Shown here in pieces: positions 27,198-36,309 of a stretch of 60,080 nucleotides of DNA. The notes under the pieces were generated by a model, which searched no databases, had not been told where the DNA came from, and saw only the letters and a program-made list of their open reading frames with translations. This stretch comes from Allobosea sp. AAP35 (GTDB taxonomy: Bacteria > Pseudomonadota > Alphaproteobacteria > Rhizobiales > Beijerinckiaceae): NCBI RefSeq assembly GCF_001295925.1, contig NZ_LJHQ01000023.1, positions 1-60,080 of the forward strand, given 5' to 3'. The position numbers and the translations under genes are program-made. Position 1 is the first letter of the stretch, and every line of letters starts with the position of its first letter.

Positions 27198-27221
27198 ACA
27201 AATAAACCGGGTCTGGCGGGG

Positions 27222-27246
27222 GGAACCGGGCAGCCGCTTCGATGTT
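27222..27246 (+). promoter_or_regulatory. Near-consensus EcfG type promoter
   Basis: GGAAC (27222-27226) is followed after 16 bases by TGTT (27243-27246), one mismatch from CGTT. It sits about 45 bases before the DUF892 gene and is oriented towards it. Confidence 0.55.
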
Positions 27247-27290
27247 TGGCGACCAAGGGCCCGCCCTCGGGCCCCAATTGGAGAAAACCC

Positions 27291-27794
27291 ATGGCAACCA
27301 CCCCCAAGCCGCTCGACGAGCTGTTCCACGACATGCTCAAGGACGTCTATTACGCTGAAAAGCAGATCCTGAAGGCCCTTCCGAAAATGGCGAAGGTCGC
27401 GAACTCCCCTGAGCTGAAGAAGGCTTTCGAGGCGCATAAGGGCGAGACCGAAGCTCAGATCGAACGCCTGAGCGACGTGTTCGAGCTGATCGGCAAGGCA
27501 CCGCGCGGTAAGACCTGCGACGCGATCCTCGGCATCCTCGAAGAGGGCAAGGCCGTGATGGAGGATTACGCCGACAGCCCCGCGCTCGATGCCGGTCTCG
27601 TCGCCTCCGCGCAGGCCGTCGAGCATTACGAGATGGCGCGCTACGGCACGCTGAAGGCCTGGGCGACGCAGCTCGGCCACAAGGATGCGGTCAAGCTCCT
27701 CGACGAAACGCTCGCCGAAGAGACCGCGACCGACAAGGCGCTGACCAAGCTGGGCGGGCCGGCCAATTCGGCCGCCGTGGCCAAGGCGGCCTGA
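27291..27794 (+). CDS. DUF892 (YciF-like) ferritin-like protein
   Basis: A 167-residue helical protein. It starts PKPLDELFHDMLKDVYYAEKQILKALPKMA, the hallmark of DUF892, with metal-site candidates Glu in YYAEKQ, EAHKGETEAQ, and later SAQAVEHYEMARYG and LAEETATDKAL, which together give the Glu/His pattern of a di-iron ferritin-like bundle. Family members are stress-induced; a catalytic role has not been settled. GGAGAAAA lies five bases before ATG 27291, fixing the start. The EcfG-like promoter and a terminator at 27843 make it a single-gene unit. Confidence 0.92.
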   Translation: MATTPKPLDELFHDMLKDVYYAEKQILKALPKMAKVANSPELKKAFEAHKGETEAQIERLSDVFELIGKAPRGKTCDAILGILEEGKAVMEDYADSPALDAGLVASAQAVEHYEMARYGTLKAWATQLGHKDAVKLLDETLAEETATDKALTKLGGPANSAAVAKAA

Positions 27795-27842
27795 GACAAG
27801 GCCTTATGAGCGCGTCTGGCGGCGTCAGTCGCCGCAGATGAG

Positions 27843-27878
27843 AAAAGGCCCGCCGCGCCTCACGCGACGGGCCTTTTT
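27843..27878 (+). terminator. Rho-independent terminator after DUF892 gene
   Basis: AAAAGGCCCG-C-CGCG pairs with CGCG-A-CGGGCCTTTT, with one mismatch, and the 3' arm ends in TTTTT (27874-27878). Confidence 0.8.
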
Positions 27879-27950
27879 GCATGGCGGGCTTGCCTGCGGC
27901 ACGGATACCGCTTCCGGCAAGGCCAGGCTGGCGCTATGGTCGCAGCCAAG

Positions 27951-28145
27951 ATGAACCCTGTCGATGATCTCAGCACGATGGAGCCCGGCGCAGGCGCGGA
28001 GCAGGCGCCTCCGTCGCGGCTTGGCATCGCCTTGTTGATCGGCGGTGCTCTGACGCTGGTGCTGGCGGGGTTGCTGCTCTGGTGGCGCGAGGGCGACCGT
28101 CTCTTCACCGACGGCCTCATCGCCGCCATCGTCGCCTGTTTTTGA
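27951..28145 (+). CDS. Small hypothetical membrane protein
   Basis: A 64-residue frame. Residues 1-24 are polar and acidic, then GIALLIGGALTLVLAGLLLWW forms one clear membrane helix, followed by REGDRLFTDGLIAAIVACF, possibly a second short helix. I do not recognise a family. It precedes the SCO gene by 55 bases on the same strand and could be co-transcribed. No good ribosome site is visible; an in-frame ATG at 27936 is also possible. It may be a real small protein or a chance frame. Confidence 0.45.
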   Translation: MNPVDDLSTMEPGAGAEQAPPSRLGIALLIGGALTLVLAGLLLWWREGDRLFTDGLIAAIVACF

Positions 28146-28200
28146 ACAACGCGTCGCCGTTTCGGTCTGATCCGGGACGCAATCAGGATCCATCCTTTCA

Positions 28201-28788
28201 GTGAACCGCCGTCTCGTCCTCCCCCTCGTCGTCTTCATCGTCGGCGCGCTCGCGCTGGCTGCCGCCGCCATCCTGACGTTTGCGCCCAGCCGTACATCGC
28301 AATCGGGCACCGCTAGCGTCGGTGGTCCGTTCGCGCTGACCGCGCAGGATGGCAGGACGCTGACCGACAAGGACCTTCAGGGCGCGCCCTTCCTTGTCTT
28401 CTTCGGCTTCACCCATTGTCCCGATATCTGCCCGACCAAGCTGTTTGAGATTTCCGAAGTGCTGCGCGCCGCCGGCCCCAAGGGCGAGACGCTGAAGGCA
28501 CTGTTCGTCACCGTCGATCCGGAGCGCGACACGGCGGAGGTCATGAAGAGCTATCTTGGCTCCTTTGATCCGCGCATCGTCGGGCTCAGCGGCGATCGCT
28601 CCTCCATCGATGCGATGATCAAGGCCTATCGCGCCTATTCGCGCAAAGTACCGCTGAAGGACGACGACTACACCATGGACCACACGGCCCTGGTCTATCT
28701 CATGGGCAAGGACGGCCGCTTCATCGGCGCCTTCAACATCGACCAGCCCCCGGCTCAGGCGGCGCAGGAATGGCTGCGTCATCTCTGA
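28201..28788 (+). CDS. SCO1/SenC family protein
   Basis: A 195-residue protein anchored by an N-terminal helix (LVLPLVVFIVGALALAAAAIL), with a periplasmic thioredoxin-like domain. The copper-binding CPDIC motif sits in FGFTHCPDICPTKLFEIS and the distal copper His in YTMDHTALVYLMGKDG. SCO proteins deliver copper to, or reduce, the CuA site of cytochrome c oxidase. No oxidase gene is nearby, so it acts in trans or has a redox-defence role. The start is GTG 28201. Its last 56 bases overlap the end of the convergent glycosyltransferase gene. Confidence 0.92.
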   Translation: MNRRLVLPLVVFIVGALALAAAAILTFAPSRTSQSGTASVGGPFALTAQDGRTLTDKDLQGAPFLVFFGFTHCPDICPTKLFEISEVLRAAGPKGETLKALFVTVDPERDTAEVMKSYLGSFDPRIVGLSGDRSSIDAMIKAYRAYSRKVPLKDDDYTMDHTALVYLMGKDGRFIGAFNIDQPPAQAAQEWLRHL

Positions 28789-30682
28789 CGGGACGACCCC
28801 GGCCGGGCGGTGCGCGCCGGCGGGCGAGCCCATGGGCCGTCTTGTTCCAGGTGAACCGGTTCGCATGGTAATCGCGCACCGCCATCCAGGCCGCGATGCA
28901 GACGAGGCCGTAATAGAGCGGCAGCAGAGGTAGCAGCAGCAAGAGCCGCGGCATGCCGCGGCGCAGCGCCCCGAGCGCCGGCGGCAGAAACAGCGCGATT
29001 GTCCCAAACATCCAGACGGTCACGGCCAGGGTCGAGGTCAGGCTGCCGAGCGCGCCCGTAGGCACCAGCAGCGAGCCGTCGCGCCAGGCGAGGAACGCGG
29101 CAATCGCGAAAGCGGGATAGGCCAGCGCCGTGACCACCGTGCCCAGACACAAAGACAGGAAGGCAAGTGCCGCTGGCCATCCGGCTTCGCGAAACAGCGT
29201 CACAGGCGCTCGCGAATGGGTCACCAGCGTCTGAAGATAGCCCTTGATCCAGCGTGAGCGCTGTTTCAGCCAGGCCTGCAAGGTCATCGGCGCCTCTTCG
29301 CGCGTCTCGGAGCGCAGGTCGCCCATGCGATAGCCGGCCCGCGCCAGCCGCAAGCCCAGATCGGCATCCTCGGTGACGTTCCAGGCATCCCAGCCGCCGA
29401 TCGCCCGCAGGGCCTGCGTGCGGAAATGGTTCGAGGTTCCGCCCAGCATGATCGGCAGGCCCGACCGCAGCAGGCCGGGATTGATCACCTCGAACAGCCC
29501 GGCATATTCCAGCGCAAACAGCGCCGGCAGCAGCCCCTCATCGGCATGGTCGATCACGAGCCTGGCCTGCAGGCATGCGAGGTCCGCCGGTGCCTGGAGG
29601 AAGCGCGCCGCCGCCATGCGCAGCTGCTGGGGATCGGGAATATCCTCGGCATCGTAAATCGTGAACAAGCTGCCGCGCGCTTCCAGCAGGGCGAGGTTGA
29701 GCGCCCGGGGCTTGGTTCGCGGCAGGCCCGGCGGCACGATCGTGACACCGATATGGGCCGGCAGGGCGATTTGCCCCAGCGCATCCCGCATGCCGGTGTC
29801 GTCGGCTTCGATCAGGAGCCGGATATCGAGTTTTGCAGGGGGATAATCGAGCGCGACCAGCGCGCTCAGCACCTGCCGCAGCACCGTCTCCTCGCGGTGA
29901 AGCGGCACGGCGATGCTGTAGACCGGCAGCCTTGCGTCATCGGTTCGCCAGCGATACCGCCGCCAGAGATCGGGCGCCGGCGGCTCGATCGTGGCAGCCA
30001 GCCGGAGCAGGATCAGGCCGAGGAACACGGGCCCCAGCAGCAGCGCGATGGTGAAGAAGGTCTCGAACGGCGACAGCACGCTGCCCGTGGCCGTGGCTGC
30101 CGCGCCAAGCCCGACCGCGATGCGCTGGCCGCGACTGGCGCCGGTGCGGGCACTGTCGCGCGCCAGCCCGGCCTCGTCCAGATTGGCGGCCCGTTTCGCC
30201 AGATCCGCGCCATTGGCCTCACGCAAGGCCTCGGCGAAGCGCCGCAGCGACATGACGGCGATGTCACCGCGATCGCGCGGTCCGGCTTCGAGCATCCGCC
30301 GCAGGGCAGGCCCCGTCGGCGCCAGGACGAACCGAAAGCGTCCGGCCGCCTCGGCCGCGACCGGTGCGATGCCGCCGCGCAGGATCGCATCATGCACGCC
30401 GCCCGGTCTCAGGGCGATGGTGCCGGCCTGGAAGGGCAGCCCCAGTTCGGCGGCCAGCGCGCGGTAGAATATCTCTTCGTCGATCAGCCCGAGCGTGAAC
30501 ACCTCCCGCGCCGGGTCGGTCCCGTAGCGGGCCGCGCGTCTGGCCGCCATGGCAAGATCGGACGGTGCCACGCCATGGCGTGCGAGAAAAGCGATCTCGA
30601 CCGGCAGGCCGGCTGTGGCCTCCGAACGGTCTTCAAAACGCCCCTCGCAACCGCTGCCCCCCACCGGCCCGGCCCCGCCCAC
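28733..30682 (-). CDS. MshEN-domain GT2 membrane glycosyltransferase
   Basis: A 649-residue fusion. Residues about 30-140 resemble the GspE/MshEN N-terminal domain (LARHGVAPSDLAMAARRA, GLIDEEIFYRALAAELGLPF), a fold that binds cyclic di-GMP in some proteins. One or two membrane helices (about 195-240) lead to a GT2 catalytic domain: YSIAVPLHREETVLRQVLSAL, FTIYDAEDIPDPQQLRMA, NVTEDADLGLRLARAG and LKQRSRWIKGYLQT (QxxRW). Four more helices end the protein, as in cellulose-synthase-like enzymes. It probably makes or extrudes a polysaccharide; product unknown. The GTG start at 30682 is uncertain. It lies downstream of trpB on the same strand. Confidence 0.85.
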   Translation of the reverse strand: MGGAGPVGGSGCEGRFEDRSEATAGLPVEIAFLARHGVAPSDLAMAARRAARYGTDPAREVFTLGLIDEEIFYRALAAELGLPFQAGTIALRPGGVHDAILRGGIAPVAAEAAGRFRFVLAPTGPALRRMLEAGPRDRGDIAVMSLRRFAEALREANGADLAKRAANLDEAGLARDSARTGASRGQRIAVGLGAAATATGSVLSPFETFFTIALLLGPVFLGLILLRLAATIEPPAPDLWRRYRWRTDDARLPVYSIAVPLHREETVLRQVLSALVALDYPPAKLDIRLLIEADDTGMRDALGQIALPAHIGVTIVPPGLPRTKPRALNLALLEARGSLFTIYDAEDIPDPQQLRMAAARFLQAPADLACLQARLVIDHADEGLLPALFALEYAGLFEVINPGLLRSGLPIMLGGTSNHFRTQALRAIGGWDAWNVTEDADLGLRLARAGYRMGDLRSETREEAPMTLQAWLKQRSRWIKGYLQTLVTHSRAPVTLFREAGWPAALAFLSLCLGTVVTALAYPAFAIAAFLAWRDGSLLVPTGALGSLTSTLAVTVWMFGTIALFLPPALGALRRGMPRLLLLLPLLPLYYGLVCIAAWMAVRDYHANRFTWNKTAHGLARRRAPPGRGRPVRDDAAIPAPPEPGAGRC

Positions 30683-30692
30683 GCAAACGCCA

Positions 30693-30712
30693 CCGCCCTG
30701 CCTGCAGGGCGG
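30693..30712 (-). terminator. Hairpin between trpB and the GT2 gene
   Basis: CCGCCCTGC (30693-30701) pairs with GCAGGGCGG (30704-30712). A second dyad, TTCGCGGC-GCA-GCCGCGAA (30766-30784), sits directly after the trpB stop. Neither has a clear T-run on the reverse strand. Confidence 0.4.
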
Positions 30713-30789
30713 AACAACTCATGGTTGCCGCTTTGGCATGGGGAGTCGAGGGGCGCCTTCAGGTTTTCGCGGCGCAGCCGCGAATCCGT

Positions 30790-32037
30790 TCACATCCCGC
30801 CGAGAATTTCGGCAACCTGCGGGATGTCCTTATCGCCGCGCCCGCACAGATTCATCACCATCAGATGATCCTTCGGCAAAGTCGGCGCCAGTTCGATCAC
30901 CTTGGCCAGCGCATGGGCGGGCTCGAGCGCCGGGATGATGCCCTCGAGCTTCGAGCAGAGCTGGAAGGCGTCGAGCGCCTCCTGGTCGGTCGCGGAGATA
31001 TAGCTGACGCGGCCGCTGTCATGCAGCCAGGCATGTTCGGGGCCGATGCCGGGGTAATCGAGTCCGGCCGAGATCGAATGTGCATCCTTGATCTGCCCAT
31101 CATCGTCCATCAGCAGATAGGTCCGGTTGCCATGCAGCACGCCGGGCCGACCGCCGGTCAGCGAGGCCGCATGCTGGGCGGTCGAGAGCCCATGGCCGGC
31201 CGCTTCCACGCCCCACATCTTCACCGACGGGTCGTCGAGGAAGGGGTGGAACAGCCCGATCGCGTTCGAGCCGCCGCCGATCGCGGCGATCAGCGAATCC
31301 GGCAGGCGCCCTTCGGCCTCCTGCATCTGCTCGCGGGTCTCGTTGCCGATCACCGACTGGAAGTCGCGCACCATGGCGGGGTAGGGGTGCGGGCCCGCCG
31401 CCGTGCCGATGCAGTAGAAGGTCGTGTCGACATTGGTGACCCAGTCGCGCAGCGCCTCGTTCATCGCATCCTTGAGCGTCTTGGTGCCCGACTGCACGGG
31501 CACGACGCTGGCGCCCAGAATTTTCATCCGGAAGACGTTGCTGGCCTGCCGCGCGACGTCGACGGCGCCCATATAGACGATGCATTCCAGCCCGAAGCGC
31601 GCGCACAGCGTCGCGGTGGCGACGCCGTGCTGGCCGGCCCCGGTCTCGGCGATGATGCGCTTCTTGCCCATGCGCCGCGCCAGCAAAATCTGGCCGAGCA
31701 CGTTGTTCACCTTGTGCGCGCCGGTGTGGTTGAGCTCGTCGCGCTTGAAATAGATCTTCGCGCCGCCCGATAGGCCGGAGGCCGTCGCTACGTCGCGCAA
31801 GTGGTCGGTCATGCGCTCGGCGAAATACAGCGGCGAGGGCCGGCCGACATAGTGCTTCAGGTAATTGGCCATGTCGGCCTGGAAGCCGGGATCGACCTTC
31901 GCCGCTTCATAGGCCTGCTCCAGCGAGAGCACGAGCGGCATCAGCGTCTCGGCGACGAAGCGCCCGCCGAACAGGCCGAAGCGGCCGTTCTCGTCGGGGC
32001 CGGAGCGGTAGGTGTTGGGGGTCTGGGGCGCGTTCAT
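30790..32037 (-). CDS. trpB: Tryptophan synthase beta chain
   Basis: A 415-residue PLP enzyme that condenses indole with serine to give tryptophan. It starts with the usual leader [22 protein letters not shown] and shows [15 protein letters not shown], the Schiff-base Lys109 in [37 protein letters not shown] for phosphate binding, and [16 protein letters not shown]. All catalytic segments are intact and length is normal. Its ATG overlaps the trpF stop by four bases. The alpha subunit gene trpA, usually next, is not downstream; a glycosyltransferase gene is there instead. Confidence 0.96.
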   Translation of the reverse strand: MNAPQTPNTYRSGPDENGRFGLFGGRFVAETLMPLVLSLEQAYEAAKVDPGFQADMANYLKHYVGRPSPLYFAERMTDHLRDVATASGLSGGAKIYFKRDELNHTGAHKVNNVLGQILLARRMGKKRIIAETGAGQHGVATATLCARFGLECIVYMGAVDVARQASNVFRMKILGASVVPVQSGTKTLKDAMNEALRDWVTNVDTTFYCIGTAAGPHPYPAMVRDFQSVIGNETREQMQEAEGRLPDSLIAAIGGGSNAIGLFHPFLDDPSVKMWGVEAAGHGLSTAQHAASLTGGRPGVLHGNRTYLLMDDDGQIKDAHSISAGLDYPGIGPEHAWLHDSGRVSYISATDQEALDAFQLCSKLEGIIPALEPAHALAKVIELAPTLPKDHLMVMNLCGRGDKDIPQVAEILGGM

Positions 32038-32723
32038 GTCCGGCCTGCCTCTTCATGCATGGTCTGCGCGGCGGCGCGAGCCGCCACGACGAAATCGGTG
32101 ATCCGCCCGGCATCCTTGCGGCCCGGCGCGCTTTCGACGCCCGACGAGACATCGACGCCTGACGGACGGGCGATGCGGATGGCCTCTGCCACATTGGCGC
32201 GATCGAGGCCGCCCGATAGCATGAAGCCGATGGCCGGGTCGAGTTGCGCCAGCAGCGTCCAGTCGAACGGCCTGCCATGCCCGCCGGGATATGCCGCGTC
32301 CTGCGGCGGCTTGGCATCGAGAAGGATGCGGTCCGCCACGCCGAGATAGGGCGTGATCGCGGTGAGATCTTGCTCGCCGGCGATGCCGATCGCCTTCATC
32401 GCGCGCAAACCCGTCGCCGCCTTGATGGCGCCGACCTGCGTGGGCGTCTCCCGCCCATGCAGCTGCAGCCAGTCGGGCCTGAGCCCGGCGACGAGATCGC
32501 GGATCTCGCCGATGTCGCGATCGACGATCAGCGCGACGATCTCGGCCCGGCCGCGCGCCATGGCGGCGAGTTCGGCGGCTTGCGCTTCCGAGACGAAACG
32601 CGGGCTCTTGGGGTGAAAGACCAGTCCGATCATCTCGACGCCGGCATCGAGCGCGGCGCGCAGCGTCTCGGGTGTCGACAACCCGCAGATCTTGATGGCG
32701 AAGGGCGAAACGGAAGCATCCAT
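32034..32723 (-). CDS. trpF: Phosphoribosylanthranilate isomerase
   Basis: A 229-residue TIM barrel that catalyses the Amadori rearrangement of phosphoribosylanthranilate in tryptophan synthesis. Seen are [16 protein letters not shown] (catalytic Cys), [36 protein letters not shown] with the catalytic Asp, and [16 protein letters not shown] plus [18 protein letters not shown] at the phosphate site. The stop overlaps the trpB ATG, so the two are translated together. It is monofunctional, not fused to trpC. Confidence 0.95.
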   Translation of the reverse strand: MDASVSPFAIKICGLSTPETLRAALDAGVEMIGLVFHPKSPRFVSEAQAAELAAMARGRAEIVALIVDRDIGEIRDLVAGLRPDWLQLHGRETPTQVGAIKAATGLRAMKAIGIAGEQDLTAITPYLGVADRILLDAKPPQDAAYPGGHGRPFDWTLLAQLDPAIGFMLSGGLDRANVAEAIRIARPSGVDVSSGVESAPGRKDAGRITDFVVAARAAAQTMHEEAGRT

Positions 32724-32851
32724 CGCGCAGCCCTAGCACAACCGGCCATCCCGCCGCACTTGCGACATGATGGCAGACGAAGCAATGCTGAGGTCCAGCG
32801 CCAGCAGACACGGCCTGAAGGCGGGACCACGGCAGGGGCACGTCGATTCGA

Positions 32852-34153
32852 TTGTTCGGCAGAGGGCGGCGGGGTTTCACCATCCTGGCGGGGTTGCTGG
32901 CGATGTCCGGCATCACCGCGGCCATTTTCTATGTCGCCAGCCAGCCCAAGACGCTTCGCTTGGCCGTCGGACCGCTCGGCTCCGAGGATGCCCGCATGGC
33001 GGCGGGCTTCGTCCAGGGCCTGAACCGCGAAAAATCCCAGATCCGCCTGCGGCTGATCCTCACCGAGGGGTCCGAGGAAAGCGCCCGGAAGATCGATGCC
33101 GGCGAGGCCGAACTCGCCATCCTGCGCCCCGACATCGCCCTGCCCGGCAAGGCGGACACGGCGTTGATCACGCGCCGGTCCTTCCCGTTCCTGATCACCG
33201 ACAAGGAAAGCGGCATCGGCCGCATCGCTGATCTGCGCGGCCGCCGCGTCGGCGTGGTCCGCAATCCGGCCGGCAATCTCGCCCTGCTGAAGCTCGTTCT
33301 CTCACAATACGAGGTCCGGCCCGACGAACTGACGATCGTCGGCTTGACGCCAGACGAGATCGTCCCGGCGGCGAAGGAGCGGCGCATCGATGCCTTCTTC
33401 ACCGTCAACGCCGTCGGCGCGCGCGCCGGCGGCGATGGTGCGGGGCGCCTGCGCTCGGCCTGGGGCGAGGACCCTGTCCTGATCCCGATCCGCGAGGCCG
33501 ATGCGCTCGCCGCCCGCATCCGCACGATCGAAACCGGCGAGATCGTCCGGGGCGCGCTTGGAGGCGATCCGCCGCGACCGTCCGAAAATCTTCCGACGAT
33601 CGCCATCACCTCGCGCCTGATGGCCTCTCAGGACCTTGACGAGGACGTCGTCGGCAACCTCGTCAGTGCGCTTCTGGCGCTGCGGGTGACGCTGGCCGCC
33701 GAACTGCCGCAGATCCAGGGGCTGGAAACCCCGGCAACCGACAAGGACGCGCCGCTGCCGGTCCATGCCGGCGCCGCGGCCTTCATCGATGGCGAGCAGA
33801 AGACCTTTTTCGAACGCTATGGCGACTGGTTTTATCTCGGCGTGATGGGGCTTTCGCTGTTTGGCACCGGCGCGGCCGGCCTGCTGGGGCGCGAGAGCGC
33901 CGCAAGGCGAAGGCAGGCAATGCTGGGGCTAGACCGCCTGCTGGCGCTCCTGCCGAAGATCCGCGGCGCAACAGATATCGACATGCTCGACCGCTATCGC
34001 GGGGAAGCCGATGCGATCCTGCTCGAGGTTCTCAGCGATTTCGGGCAAGGCAACCTCGATTCCTCGGCCATCGCCGCCTATCGGCTGGTGTTCGATCAGG
34101 TCAGCCGTGCGGTGGTCGAGGGCAAGATAAGGGCCGCTGCCGTCCAGATCTGA
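32852..34153 (+). CDS. Membrane-anchored TAXI-type solute-binding protein
   Basis: A 433-residue protein of the TAXI branch of TRAP binding proteins. An uncleaved-looking N-terminal helix (FTILAGLLAMSGITAAIFYVA) precedes LRLAVGPLGSEDARMAAGF and AGEAELAILRPDIALPGK, the ligand-domain motifs. After the binding domain a second helix (FYLGVMGLSLFGTGAAGLLG, about residues 327-346) is followed by a cytoplasmic tail. No TRAP permease gene lies near. It may sense rather than transport its ligand; that is inference. The start is TTG 32852; ATG 32903 would shorten the first helix. Confidence 0.8.
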   Translation: MFGRGRRGFTILAGLLAMSGITAAIFYVASQPKTLRLAVGPLGSEDARMAAGFVQGLNREKSQIRLRLILTEGSEESARKIDAGEAELAILRPDIALPGKADTALITRRSFPFLITDKESGIGRIADLRGRRVGVVRNPAGNLALLKLVLSQYEVRPDELTIVGLTPDEIVPAAKERRIDAFFTVNAVGARAGGDGAGRLRSAWGEDPVLIPIREADALAARIRTIETGEIVRGALGGDPPRPSENLPTIAITSRLMASQDLDEDVVGNLVSALLALRVTLAAELPQIQGLETPATDKDAPLPVHAGAAAFIDGEQKTFFERYGDWFYLGVMGLSLFGTGAAGLLGRESAARRRQAMLGLDRLLALLPKIRGATDIDMLDRYRGEADAILLEVLSDFGQGNLDSSAIAAYRLVFDQVSRAVVEGKIRAAAVQI

Positions 34154-34394
34154 CGTTAGCACGGCGATAGGCAGGCCAGTTGGCCGCCTTCCGAAGTGAC
34201 GGACCAGGCCGGCAAAGCCGCTCCGAGCCCGCACGCGATTCACCCTGCGCCGGGCAGACGGGCCGTTCGTGGTTGCCCAAACGCCCTTCACAGTCTATGT
34301 GCAGCGCAGCGAATTCCAGTTTCCTCGTGAACGGGCTGCGCCGGCAGGGCTATGATCCTCGCCGGCTTGTGGCCATGACAAAGGCCCTTCCCGC
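34154..34394. other. typA upstream region
   Basis: 241 bases without a gene. A weak promoter candidate is TTGCCC (34273-34278) with TATGTG (34296-34301), 17 bases apart. Confidence 0.35.
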
Positions 34395-36218
34395 ATGTCC
34401 ATGCGCAATATCGCCATCATCGCCCACGTCGACCATGGCAAGACCACGCTCGTCGACAAGCTCCTGCAGCAGTCGGGCACCTACCGCGACAACCAGCGCG
34501 TCATCGAGCGCGTGATGGATTCCAACGAGCTCGAGAAGGAGCGCGGCATCACCATTCTCGCCAAGGCGACCTCGGTCGTCTGGAAGGATGTCCGCATCAA
34601 CATCGTCGACACCCCGGGCCACGCCGATTTCGGCGGCGAGGTCGAGCGCATCCTGAACATGGTCGATTCGGCCATCGTGCTGGTCGATGCCGCCGAGGGC
34701 CCGATGCCCCAGACCAAGTTCGTGGTGTCGAAGGCCCTCAAGCTCGGCCTGCGTCCGATCGTGGCGATCAACAAGGTCGACAAGCCCGACGCCCGCGTCA
34801 CCGAAGTCATCAACGAGGTGTTCGACCTCTTTGCCGCGCTTGACGCCAATGACGAGCAGCTCGACTTCCCGATCCTCTACGGTTCGGGCAAGCAGGGCTG
34901 GATGGCGCATGACCCCGCTGGTCCGCAGGACCAGGGCCTCGCCCCGATGTACGACCTGATCCTCAGCCATGTGCCCGAGCCGCGCATCGAGGAAGGCCCG
35001 TTCCGCATGCTCGGCACGCTGCTCGAGGCCAACCCCTATCTCGGCCGCATCATCACCGGCCGCGTCGTCTCCGGTTCGGCCAAGCCCAATCAGCAGATCA
35101 AGGTTCTGTCGGGCGATGGCACGCTGGTCGAGAGCGGCCGCATCACCAAGATCCTCGCCTTCCGTGGCCTGGAGCGCACGCCGATCGACGAGGCCATCCC
35201 CGGCGACATCGTCTCCATCGCCGGTCTGGTGAAGGGCTCGGTCGCCGACACCTTCTGCGACCCGTCGGTCGAGACCCCGATCAAGGCCCAGCCGATCGAT
35301 CCGCCGACCGTCTCGATGACCTTCATGGTCAATGATTCGCCCCTGGCCGGCACCGAGGGCGACAAGGTCACCACCCGCGTCATCCGGGACCGCCTGTTCA
35401 AGGAGGCCGAGGGCAATGTCGCGCTGAAGATCGAGGAATCGACCGACAAGGATTCCTACATCGTCTCGGGCCGCGGCGAATTGCAGCTCGCCATCCTGAT
35501 CGAGCAGATGCGCCGCGAGGGCTTCGAGCTCGGCGTCTCGCGTCCGCGTGTCGTGCTGCGGCGCGACGAGAAGGGCGATCTGCTGGAGCCGATCGAGGAG
35601 GTCATCATCGACGTCGACGAGGAGCATTCGGGCGTCGTCGTGCAGAAGATGTCCGAGCGCAAGGCCGACATGCTGGAGATGCGTCCCTCGGGCGGCAACC
35701 GCCTGCGTCTCGTCTTCCACGCCCCGACGCGCGGCCTGATCGGCTATCAGGGCGAACTGCTCACCGACACGCGCGGCACCGCGATCATGAACCGGCTGTT
35801 CCATGCCTATCTCCCCTACAAGGGCGAAATCGGCGGGCGCCGCAACGGCGTGTTGATCGCGATGGAGACCGGCGAGGCCGTGGCCTATGCGCTATGGAAC
35901 CTGGAAGATCGCGGCCCGATGATGATCGAGCCCGGCTGGAAGGTTTATCAGGGCATGATCGTTGGCGAGCACACCCGCGAAAACGATCTCGAGGTGAACG
36001 TGCTCAAGGGCAAGAAGCTCACCAACATCCGCACCACCTCGAAGGACGAGGCGGTGCGCCTGACCCCGCCGATCCGCATGACGCTGGAGCGTTCGCTGGC
36101 CTGGATCGATGATGACGAGCTGGTCGAGGTCACGCCGAAGTCGATCCGCCTGCGCAAGGGCGTGCTCGACCCCAACGAGCGCAAGCGCTCGTCGAAGATG
36201 AAGCAGGATGTGGCCTGA
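34395..36218 (+). CDS. typA: Translational GTPase TypA/BipA
   Basis: A 607-residue ribosome-binding GTPase related to EF-G, needed for growth under stress and for late ribosome assembly. The G1 motif is IIAHVDHGKTT (about residues 8-18), the switch I ERGITILAK, G3 DTPGHADFGGEVER and G4 INKVDKPDAR. Later come the EF-G-like domains (ESTDKDSYIVSGRGELQLAILIEQMRREGFEL) and the BipA-specific C-terminus (TNIRTTSKDEAVRLTPPIRMTLE). Length is standard. It is a single-gene unit closed by a strong terminator. ATG 34395 matches the family start. Confidence 0.97.
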   Translation: MSMRNIAIIAHVDHGKTTLVDKLLQQSGTYRDNQRVIERVMDSNELEKERGITILAKATSVVWKDVRINIVDTPGHADFGGEVERILNMVDSAIVLVDAAEGPMPQTKFVVSKALKLGLRPIVAINKVDKPDARVTEVINEVFDLFAALDANDEQLDFPILYGSGKQGWMAHDPAGPQDQGLAPMYDLILSHVPEPRIEEGPFRMLGTLLEANPYLGRIITGRVVSGSAKPNQQIKVLSGDGTLVESGRITKILAFRGLERTPIDEAIPGDIVSIAGLVKGSVADTFCDPSVETPIKAQPIDPPTVSMTFMVNDSPLAGTEGDKVTTRVIRDRLFKEAEGNVALKIEESTDKDSYIVSGRGELQLAILIEQMRREGFELGVSRPRVVLRRDEKGDLLEPIEEVIIDVDEEHSGVVVQKMSERKADMLEMRPSGGNRLRLVFHAPTRGLIGYQGELLTDTRGTAIMNRLFHAYLPYKGEIGGRRNGVLIAMETGEAVAYALWNLEDRGPMMIEPGWKVYQGMIVGEHTRENDLEVNVLKGKKLTNIRTTSKDEAVRLTPPIRMTLERSLAWIDDDELVEVTPKSIRLRKGVLDPNERKRSSKMKQDVA

Positions 36219-36246
36219 GCGGTTTTTGCCGGCAGATCTAGACAAG

Positions 36247-36277
36247 AAGGGCGGGCCGCGAGGCTCGCCCTTTTTTT
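36247..36277 (+). terminator. Rho-independent terminator after typA
   Basis: AAGGGCGGGCC (36247-36257) pairs with GGCTCGCCCTT (36262-36272), with one G-T pair, and is followed by T up to 36277. Confidence 0.88.
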
Positions 36278-36309
36278 GTTGCGGCCGTTCGCGGGTCGCT
36301 GCCTGTCGC

